Origin: Massospora cicadina
Lineage: Eukaryota > Entomophthoromycota > Entomophthoromycetes > Entomophthorales > Entomophthoraceae
NCBI GenBank assembly: GCA_022478985.1
Contig: JAKSZP010013305.1
Location: 62,001 to 126,000, forward strand
Reading direction: 5' to 3'
Length of the DNA stretch: 64,000 nt
Of the stretch, positions 55,791-64,000 are shown in pieces. The stretch's first letter is position 1. Every line of letters begins with the position of its first letter. The position numbers and the translations under genes are program-made. Under the pieces are notes generated by a model that was not told the origin of the DNA, did no database searches, and was given only the letters and a program-made list of their open reading frames with translations.

Positions 55791-56268
55791 CCTTATGAAG
55801 ATTTCCCTCTCATTAATCTGTTTGCTCAAGCAAGAGAAGTGTGATCCATCTTAGTAGAAACCTTCTTCCAAGAAGCTCCCATCCAGTTTCCCATAATCTT
55901 TGCAGCTTTATAGAAACATCTGTGAGAAGAGTGTCACTAACTCTCCGCTAAAAGACTATTAGTATAATCCATGTAAACACACCCAATGCAGTGCTTGCAC
56001 CTTCATAGATTATCAATTAATCCCAGGATAACGCCATAAGAAGGTATACTGCAAGGCCAGCAAAAGGTAAAATACGGTAGATAAATATATATAGTCTTTA
56101 TTGAAAGTGAGTGAGACAACTAATAGAGAGATTGGTTAGAGAAACACTATCTTGAAGGAAATTGGGCAATGGACTGGATCAACTTGGAGGGCTATGAAAT
56201 GATTTTGGTCAATAAGACAGTCCTACTATACATGATAGCTCTATAACTCAACTATGTGTGAACTCAGG
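55791..56268 (+). pseudogene. G2 reverse transcriptase start
   Basis: Weakly readable pieces (EAPIQFPIIFAAL, CTFIDYQLI near 55985-56030) correspond to EASPVASPIVFAKK and HPCMDYGHIN of G. The sequence ends at the F insertion. Confidence 0.45.
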
Positions 56269-57579
56269 TGTTAAAATCTGGGAGCTATTTAGTCAAATAT
56301 TCTTGGTATTGGCACCAAATATTATTTTCAAATATGTGACTCGCTTCATCTCTCCAGACTTCTTCGTGGTTCTTAATTTGTGCAATCAATAATTGTTAAT
56401 ATAATCTGTTATATATTCAGGTTTTTATACTACTATAAAGACTGATCCAGTTAAGCTTTTCGCTATTAAATATTTATCCTCTCAGGGAACTCCTTGAAAC
56501 AAGTACAATTTTACTTCAACCACTTTTTGAAGGGTACCAATAAACTCTCCAGATAACAAGGGAACTCAAAACCATCAACTCCTCCTCGAAAGGTGGCAAG
56601 TTCTGGATGGAAACAAAGCTAACCTACTGGAAGTAGGCTCAGCAGTTCTTAAATGAACTTCTAATCTCGATTCCTGACTATAAAATCCAGCTCAGAGGTC
56701 CTCTCCTAGGACTTTTACAGCAATTTTAGTTCAGTGGCCTTCTTGATAAAACTTCTATCCCTTATTCTCTTAACGCAGGAGCTTTGGAGAACTTGACAAT
56801 ATTATATAGTCAAAAGATATCTGAGCCCTCAATTCTAATCTAAAGATTAATAAAATACAATGAATCTATAATAGATTTATTATTTTATTATCTGCAGATT
56901 CTGCTTATTAGATTAATTACATGGGAATTTATAGGGGATTTGGCGCCTAACTCCTCAGTTACTTTCCAATTGAAACGGCAACCAACACTGCTAAATTAAC
57001 CCTTTCATAAATCGCTCAACAATAAATAAGGCTTCCACTCGTCCATCCACCTAGTTGGGATCCACCGCCAACTAGATAATGATCCGCTATGGGTTAATTT
57101 GGAATTAGTGTGTCCCAAAGCTTTCATCCAATCACAGCTGAGTAACCCCATTAAGCTAGCAACCTGCTTAGATAATGGACCCTTTACCCATTATCAACAG
57201 GTCACGTTGCCTAAAAAGGTTAAACCACCAGTTGCTTACACCAAAGGCATTGTCAAAGCCCAGCAACTACTCAATATATCCTTAGTCAATTGGCGGAAAA
57301 ACAAAATTGACTCCAAAAGTTTATTTTAGTTGCAATATTAAAATTAACAACCTAATCACTTGTTTATTAATGGGAATCATCCCTGACAAAACATTAGCAA
57401 TCTGACGGATCAAAACCTGGTGGGTTGCTTAATGTTTTTTATGGATAATTCACTGAACAATAGTTATCATATGGGATGATAACTCCCACATCCATTAGTG
57501 GGATTTGTTCCCTGGTGATTAAGCAAAATTTTATAATCAGAACAGACTGGATAATATTGTCATATTAAAAATCCCAACG
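56269..57579 (-). repeat. 3' LTR of F
   Basis: On the minus strand it starts CGTTGGGATTTTTAATATGAC (the first T of TG mutated) after purine tract GGTTAAATGGGGTACA and ends GCTCCCAGATTTTAACA. It aligns with 60471-61771 and with the E1 LTR. Confidence 0.88.
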
Positions 57580-57659
57580 TGTACCCCATTTAACCAGATT
57601 ATCCAGAGAAAGGTAGAAACTTCAGGGATAGACGCTGCCTCAGGCCATGGTCATAAACT

Positions 57660-58110
57660 TGGATAAAATACTTGAATATTAATTCAGTGGATTGCAGACT
57701 TCTCACACTAAGCATATCTCATGTTATGCCCACCAATGAAGTTCCTCCTCTTCATTTACTCATCTCTGCCACCTCCTCAGAGCATGGTTCCTATGGCCCA
57801 TGCTGTGCCAAACTATTGCAGTTGTTCTTGCAAATAATATGTTTTGGAAAGCATGTATTACCTCAGGTTGGACTTATATGCCCATTTGTCATTTGAAGGA
57901 TATTCTGAGTGGCTTCCCCAATTCCCTGGTCCCTGTACTCCCCCATGCTGTGCTTCATTTCCCAGGGCCTCTTTCCAGTGGATCTTGTTTCAACCCATCC
58001 TGATCCTTTCAACATGCCTATTTACTTTACCGCCTCAGGACTACTCCTGGTGGACCCAGTTTTAACCTGAGCTGGTCATACACTAACATCAAAAATACCA
58101 CCAAATGATT
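57660..58110 (+). pseudogene. Antisense reading frame (aORF) of F
   Basis: This strand is antisense to F. A start at about 57736 gives MKFLLFIYSSLPPPQSMVPM, a signal-peptide-like leader. Frame 57800-58003 gives MLCQTIAVVLANNMFWKACI, GWTYMPICHLKDILSGFP and VLHFPGPLSSGSCFNP. A third frame continues PDPFNMPIYFTASGLLLVDP. These align in order with the E1 product (APCQTSLVAVTNK, LHFLGLLPADPG, PDPADMLVHSSALRLIMEYP). Two or three indels break it. Confidence 0.5.
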
Positions 58111-58259
58111 TTGTTGTCAACAAAACAAATATTGATCTATAATATAGTTTGCATTTTATCTTTTTATATATATCTTCTTTATAACCTTTATCAGCTTATA
58201 TCCATTTTTTTATCTTTTCTCGTGATTTTTTTCTCTTTTTTTGCAATGGGATTTACTCT

Positions 58260-58465
58260 ATATGTAGGTTCAGAGGTCCATCTTTCCTTTTCCCCTACTG
58301 TGGTTCAGAGGTTCGTTTTTTGAACTTAAACATCTATCATGGCTCAAAAATCTATTTTGACTTAACCAAATAATATGGTTCAGCGGTCCCCTCTAGGGAC
58401 TTGACCAACACATCAGGACTTAACCTATTGCTAGTAGGTTCAGTGGTCCTACAGGAACATTGAGG
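58260..58465 (-). repeat. CTGAACC repeats of F
   Basis: On the minus strand: GGACCACTGAACC, GGACCGCTGAACC, GAACCTCTGAACC and GGACCTCTGAACC, four copies about 45-75 bp apart. This is the most complete array of the three. Confidence 0.75.
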
Positions 58466-58474
58466 TTTATTCTC

Positions 58475-58910
58475 TTATAACCAAAACTTTAAGTGTTTTG
58501 TATGGACCTGGTTAACTATAAAACTATCCGCAATGTTTTTAATCATATATGCATTTCTCACTAACTTGACAATAATCTCAAATGATTCCATACATTGGGC
58601 CTTCATTCCCAAATTGTCACTGCTTTTGACAGGTCCTAATTTCATTTCACCTTTTAGTGATGGCAATTGCTTCCTCTGAAATCATAGTATGCGACTTAAT
58701 TGCCATTTGCTAGTTTCATTCAAATGTTTTCATCATTTTGTCTAGAAATTTAATTCTATAATCTTTGACATTCTTAACGTTTTTATTAATTCCACTGACA
58801 GATCTGGAAACAATACCCCAATCGAGCAGAGTGGTATAGCAACAATAATCATCCAATTTCAACTTGAATTGGTTATCTTCATCCCAAGCACTTCTTGCTT
58901 TATTCATCAA
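58475..58910 (-). pseudogene. F pol tail
   Basis: Frame 58666-58475 ends AYMIKNIADSFIVNQVHTKH, matching AYSINSLMDGRIVNQVHAK at the end of A pol. Upstream, 58910-58716 is an unplaced frame (DYCCYTTLLDWGIVSRSVSG). Confidence 0.6.
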
Positions 58911-59544
58911 TTGACTAATATAAGGTCAAGCAACTTTCTCCACAATTTCTGGAGTGATCGTCTTCATTTTACTTTGATCTCATGATTTCATTTATAATCA
59001 GCATTATATCCCAATATTGCAGATTCTATCTTAGGTCCCTATAAATAAATTTGAAGAATCTACTCCGTCTGAGCAGATAACTGTCAGAACAGGTTCCCTT
59101 GCAGTGCTAGAGTGTTATGCATATAGAATGCAAAATTTTTGCTCATATCATGAGTGTTTTCATCCTCCTATTGAATCATCACAAGATACACATTTTTCTT
59201 CAACTTTGATCCAACATTGAGCAGCGAAATGCCCAGTTTTTCATTTTGATAACAGCAGATCTGAATCTTGTCCACTCGTTTTTGTCCTTTGGGCTTGTTT
59301 CACATCACAACTTAATTCTGTATTATTAACAATCTTTAAACGATTATTTATAACATCATTGATGAATTTTGCATAGTTTAATCCTCATATTCTCAGATTT
59401 CCTCATAAAATTTATTAGGCATGTCAAACGTGAAGCCTAATATCTTAATAAATTCCACCATCTGTGACATGAAAATGATATTTATCAGCGACCAAAACAT
59501 GGCCTGGTGTAGATTTCTGTAGGGCCAAATCGCCAACTTCATCA

Positions 59545-60400
59545 TTATATGAAAATCAGAATTTGATGGCACCTTCGCCCAAGCCAGAATCTGTGCTTCC
59601 TGTTAAAAAAATCGGCAAAAGCAGCTAATGTCTCATTTTTTCTGAACTGGATACTCATACGCTCCTGTTTACGGTTTGCCATTTTCACAGGACTACCAAA
59701 CTCAATCATGATATGTACATTGGCGTCGCTGAAGAGCCAGTTGTCTCCACTAAGATGAGGTAACACCACATTCTAGAAATTGTTGTCCAGGAAGTTCATT
59801 ACAGTTACTACTTTTGTCATTCACTAAATCTAAACATCACATTTAAAGAATCAAAAAATGCAGGTGCGTTATCATAACAAAATTTTGGCAATTTTGGCAT
59901 ATACTAAAGTTCGTCTGATGCTCCACTGGCAGAGAAATCTTGCACGGCAACTCTACTAACAATTAGAGTTTCTTTGGGAGTCTTTTCTGAAATTACAGCA
60001 AATGATATGGGCATATTTCTCAATGGTCATGGTTTAACAATTGAAATTTTGGGAGTAATATCTTCAGCTTAGTTTACCTCTTATGAGCACAATCACATTT
60101 GTGATTCTCTAGTTTCTCCATGCGCTAACATGTGTTCTTTCCCTTTGAATTTGACGAAAACATTCTCCGCTTTGTGATTAGATTTGGATATAAAATTCAA
60201 TGATAAGCTTAGTTTCTTTCTTCTTTAAAGAGGTGACCTTCTCATTAATATTGTTGTTAGCCTTTTCAATTTGGTCAATATCTTCCACAGCTTTCATCAC
60301 CCATTCCTCAAATTTATTGAGATCAGCCTGTGATGATGAGTATAGCACATTCTTATTGACCGTTTCTAGTAAGTCCAAAGCTTCCTAAGCTCGTTCTTAT
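59545..60400 (-). pseudogene. F gag
   Basis: 60378-60178 is the coiled-coil N-terminus (DLLETVNKNVLYSSSQADLN, NNINEKVTSLKKKETK). 59769-59545 is capsid (MVLPHLSGDNWLFSDANVHI, IQFRKNETLAAFADFFNRKH). Both align with A gag (KVASLKKKEG; IQFQKDEFLASFVDQFYQEL). Confidence 0.75.
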
Positions 60401-60470
60401 ATGACGTTATTGATATCTTCTTCTATTAAATCTGGTATGAAAACCCACCTACATCTGTGATGAGCACCAA

Positions 60471-61771
60471 TGTAAAATCTAGGGGCTGTGTAATAATTTA
60501 TTCGTGGTAATTGGCACAAACGTTCCTTCCAGTTATGTGACTCGCTTCAGCTCTCCAGATTTCTGCACATGCTTTAATATGTGCAATCAATAGTTGTTGA
60601 TATAATCTGTTGTTATAAGTGGGTGATTGATACTAATATGAAGACTAGTATCCAGTTGAGCTTCTCACTACTATATATTTATCCTCTCAGGGATCTCCTT
60701 TAACAAGTAAAATTTCCCTTCAACCGCCTGATGAAGGTACCAGTAAACTTTCCAGATAAAAAGGAAACTCAAAACCCTTAAACTTCTCCTCCAAAGTTGG
60801 CAACTAATGGATGGAAACAAAACTTACCCTACTAGCAATAGGCTTAGAAGTTCTTAAAGGATCTTCTAATCTAGAGACTTGACTACTAATTCCAGCTTAA
60901 AGTCCTCTCCTAGGACTTATCCAGCAATTGTAGTTCATTTGTTTCCTTGATAAAACTTCTATCCCTACTCTCTTGACGCAAAAGCCTCGGAGAACTTAAT
61001 TTTAATATTAGTCAAAGTATATGATCCCTCAACTCTTATCTCAAGAGTAATAAAAATACTACAAGAATATGGTAGACTTAATATTTGAATATCTACAAGA
61101 TTATGCTCAATAAATGATTAACAAGGGATATATACAAGAGTTGCCGCCCAACTTTTCTGACGGCACTCTAATTGTAAACGGTCGCCATTGCTTCTAAATT
61201 AACCCTTCATGAATCTTTCAACGATAAATGAAGTTATTATCCATCCACCTAGTCGGGATACATTACCAACCTGATAGTGACCCGCTATGGGTTGGATTTG
61301 GAGTAGCATGTCCTAACGCTCATATCCAACCCCAGAGATGTAACCCCATTAAGATAGCAACATGCTAGGTAATGTGACTCTTTACCCATTATCAGCAGGT
61401 TGCATTTTCTAAAAGAGAAACTCTTCAATTGCTGACATCAAAAACGTTGTCAACACCCAGCAACTACCCTACATACCCTTAGTCAATTGGCGGTAAAACC
61501 CAATTGACTCCTAAAAGTTAATTGTATTATCATTAAAATTGACAACCTAATCACTGTTTATTGTTGGGGATCATCCTCAAGAAACAATAGTGATCCAAAG
61601 GGACAAAACCTGGAGGATTGCTTAATTTTCGCTAGGGATAATTCACTGAATAATAGTTAGAATATGGAATGATAACTCTTATACCACTAACGGAATTTGT
61701 ACCCTAGCAGACAAGCAGTAATATTATAATAGATCAAGCGGGATATTATGGTCATATTAAAAATCTCAACC
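60471..61771 (-). repeat. 5' LTR of F
   Basis: On the minus strand it starts near GTTGAGATTTTTAATATGAC and ends CAGCCCCTAGATTTTACA, next to the primer-binding site at 60470-60457. Confidence 0.88.
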
Positions 61772-61942
61772 TCATGTTTTAACGCCAGCTGCATTTTACT
61801 ATTTTTGGTAATATATAATCTAGTAAACGAGTCTAGTCCTTATTTGTAACAAAAATGTAACAACCCATCCTTATTTAGAATATAACTGGTAATTTTAGGT
61901 CCATATTGTGTTATTCCAGACCTCATCTCATGATTTTGGAGA

Positions 61943-62340
61943 TTAACCTGAACCTGTTGGACTTGACCCAGTGCTTATCAACAGTGTATCTGTGGTCAGA
62001 GAGGGCTTCCAACATGACCTCTTTGGCCTTGCTAACTCCCTTATTGTCCTTTTGATCCACTCCAAAATCATGTCGTATGGACATGACATTACCTTCTGTT
62101 TCTTTTTCTCCACCCCAACATCAGGGGCTTCAGTAATAGAGTAGTCATTGTGTGCTGGGGGTATTTTCATTGCTGCAATTATGGAAATGGGTTTGGGACA
62201 TGTGGCATCAGGAAAGTGTCGAGAGAACATATCAATCAGGTCTTGTGCAAGCAAACAATCCCAGGCTGTGACACAGCTGTAATACACTACATCAAAACCT
62301 TTCAATGATACAAGATATTCAAGTTATTTTAAGACTGACG
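61943..62340 (-). pseudogene. K chromodomain-like end of Pol
   Basis: YLVSLKGFDVVYYS, then AWDCLLAQDLIDMFSRHFPD has the spacing of a chromodomain C-terminal half (compare YLMAWKGYLTHENSW and ELVEAFHKSYP in G). It is followed by about 75 residues of charged tail (KPISIIAAMKIPPAHND) to a stop at 61943. Confidence 0.6.
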
Positions 62341-62479
62341 GGAGGCCATAATCTCCTCTACTTCCCACTCCTGAGTCTAATCTATAAAATATGACTCTTG
62401 GGTCTCAGAAGAACTCTCAAATGGTCTTAGTTCATTCTCATAAAAGGTGGTAAAGATTCAGAATTATGGTGGAAGATCC

Positions 62480-63480
62480 AGATGGTAGGAGGCATCACCC
62501 ACATTTAAAAATGAGGCAAGGTCCTATCCTATTTGTTCAACTTCTTGCATGGATGCTTAATAGTGGTATTATTGGCATCAAGAATCAACAGATCTCCCTC
62601 CTTATATTCAGGATCTACCCTCCTCCTACTGTCAGCATTCTCCTTGTAAACCTTCATGGCAGCCTTCAAGTCCATGCTTACCCCTGGTGTACTTTCATGA
62701 TAGACTTGACAAGGTCCATCACCGCTTTACTTTGGAACCACACCTTGGCTCCATGTTGAATGAGGGGTGTAGCCATAATTTCGCAAAGAAAGTAGAATAC
62801 CCTATAGAGGAATGCTGGGAGTTAGTGCAACTGAAATTTGCTATAGGAAGGTAAAAACCCTAGTCTAAATGGTCAACAGCTGTGTAAAACCAAAAAATTG
62901 TTCCAAACACTGGTTCTTTCGCTCTGTCTGCCCATCTGTTTGAGGGTGGAAGACGGTAGAGCGGCGGAGATGTATTTAGAAGAGTTTTACGCAACACTTC
63001 TTATATATATGGACGTGAACTAAGGTTACTAATCACTGATAATCTCCTTAGGGATGCCATGGGCGGAGAAGATGGGAAACAAAAAACTTATCCATATAAG
63101 CCGCCGTCAACGTGGAGTGGCATGGAATAAAATTGGCAAATTTTGTGAAATAGTTTACTACCACCATGATGGCATTGTACCCCTCAAATAAGCGTAACTC
63201 CACAATAAGATTAACTGAGAGGGAATGCTAAGGCCCCTCAGATTTTTGGAAAGGCTAGCAATTCAGCAAGGGGCTGACAACTTGGTTTCATCCTGTTGCA
63301 AATAAGGCGGTTTTTGTATAACGTGCAACCTGTGCTGAAATTTCCTTCCAGATTTATGTGTGGTGGATAAGCTCCAGGGTTTTCGCCTACCTAGAATGCC
63401 CCCAGTTATTCCACCATGATGCTACTTGATTATCTCCAGGCGAGGAGGTCCAGTGGAAACCCATAAGTGTCCTTAGAACC
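62480..63480 (-). pseudogene. K integrase
   Basis: Near 62900-62980 the minus strand reads STVFHPQTDGQTER followed by NQCLEQFF, the strongly conserved segment holding the catalytic Glu. Near 62570-62650 RRRVDPEYKEGDLLILDANN and HPCKKLNK fit the C-terminal module. Confidence 0.8.
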
Positions 63481-64000
63481 ATAGCATATTGTCTTTCACA
63501 TGGGACCCCATATTAAGTCTTTCTGTTTAGATTGTAATCAAAAGATTTATTATATAATCTGAGGCACATGTTGTGGTAATACAACATGTCTGAACATACT
63601 ATACTCCCCCAGGTCCTTCAAGGAATCCAGCCCTGGGGCACCAAGACTACAGATGCCTTAATAATTTAATTTTACCCAGGGTAATTATCAAATGAGTGCT
63701 ATGGAGCTCCACCTCCTTGGGATCATGTGCTAATGCAGTAATATGACTTAGGGAGTATACTAGACCAATCTCTTTTCATTTTTTGAATGCATACGTGAAC
63801 ACAAATTGTTCCAGTATCACATACCAACAAGATTATCATGGGGTTAAGACATGAGGTGCGCAGTAGTACAATAGCTCTTAATGATCAATAATAACCCAGA
63901 ATGGCTGAGAAGAAACATCTAGATGATGGATCTAGTAAGTCAATGCTTCCACCACTGACAAGAATTTCCTTGTCATAAACAGTGTAATTCAACTCAGAAT

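Larger units (their letters stand above)
53186..56268 (+). mobile_element. G2: truncated G-type element
   Basis: A 5' LTR (53186-54194) is followed by gag, protease and the start of RT, all degraded. It is cut off at 56268 by element F. The LTR start TGTAAGTTCTGGGG and end CTCCATGACA, and the following TAATGGAACAACC, match G (TGTAAGTCCCGGGG, TTCCATGACA, TAATTGACCAACC). Confidence 0.8.
56269..61771 (-). mobile_element. F: minus-strand A-family element with internal deletion
   Basis: Two inverted-orientation LTRs (56269-57579, 1311 bp; 60471-61771, 1301 bp). Reading leftwards: primer-binding site TTGGTGCTCATCAC, gag fragments, a pol C-terminal tail, CTGAACC repeats, the antisense frame (plus strand), a purine tract and the 3' LTR. 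Protease, RT, RNase H and most of integrase are missing, so F resembles a deletion derivative. Flanks TCAGG and TCATG suggest a 5-bp target duplication with one change. Confidence 0.88.
61772..64000 (-). mobile_element. K: 3' part of a minus-strand chromovirus
   Basis: Reading leftwards from the right edge: RNase H (63750-64000, SELNYTVYDKEIL), integrase (62880-63480), integrase C-terminal module and a chromodomain-like region. Protease and RT would lie beyond the window. No 3' LTR could be delimited. Broken by many stops. Confidence 0.75.

Noticed and set aside
1..64000. CRISPR arrays, bacterial operons, rRNA or intact tRNA genes
   Set aside because: No regularly spaced identical repeats, ribosome-binding patterns or rRNA sequence seen; the A-box-like site at 36864 lacks a convincing full cloverleaf.

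Overview
The window comes from a transposon-bloated, AT-rich eukaryotic genome. It contains one recognisable host gene, a 2-isopropylmalate synthase (37591-39520), interrupted by a GT-AG intron with a fungal-type CTAAT branch motif and preceded by a perfect TGAGTCA (Gcn4/CPC1-type) site. Nearly everything else is retrotransposon in various stages of decay. A filamentous, probably early-diverging or otherwise repeat-rich fungus fits best. The short, bacterial/plant-like form of the synthase is atypical for fungi, so the assignment is tentative.

Layout. 1-2186: 3' half of a degraded Ty3/gypsy element (E0). 2187-6340: anonymous AT-rich sequence with degenerate repeats. 6345-15259: 3' end of an A-family gypsy element (E1) whose LTR (from 7171) is split by a 0.53-kb non-LTR insertion and by a 6.4-kb LINE (8526-14970) with a 14-bp target duplication. 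About 15311-21562: minus-strand gypsy element M1. 22277-22760: diverged G-family fragment. 23522-36591: chromovirus G, interrupted by a younger chromovirus H (28909-34628). 36592-37590: short repeats, hairpins, Helitron-like 3' ends and the gene promoter. 37591-39520: leuA-type gene. 40071-51774: A-family element with two solo LTRs inside it. 53186-56268: G2, a second G-type element, truncated. 56269-61771: minus-strand A-family element F with an internal deletion. 61772-64000: 3' part of a minus-strand chromovirus K.

Boundaries rest on TG...CA LTR ends, polypurine tracts, primer-binding sites and target duplications read by eye. The elements are broken by stops and frameshifts, and reverse transcriptase active sites are damaged in A, G, M1 and the LINE; only H keeps an intact YLDD.

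Three features of the elements look unusual. (1) In G and H the Gag frame begins inside the 5' LTR with hydrophobic, membrane-spanning-type segments and reads across the LTR/internal junction. (2) G has a further open frame that starts just after the pol stop, crosses the polypurine tract and enters U3 of the 3' LTR, the position of nef or sag in retroviruses; its protein is recognisable in five LTR copies here. (3) A-family elements E1, A and F share an antisense reading frame next to the 3' LTR whose product begins with a signal-peptide-like segment. Two LINE insertions of only 16-22 bp, each with a clear target duplication, are also present.
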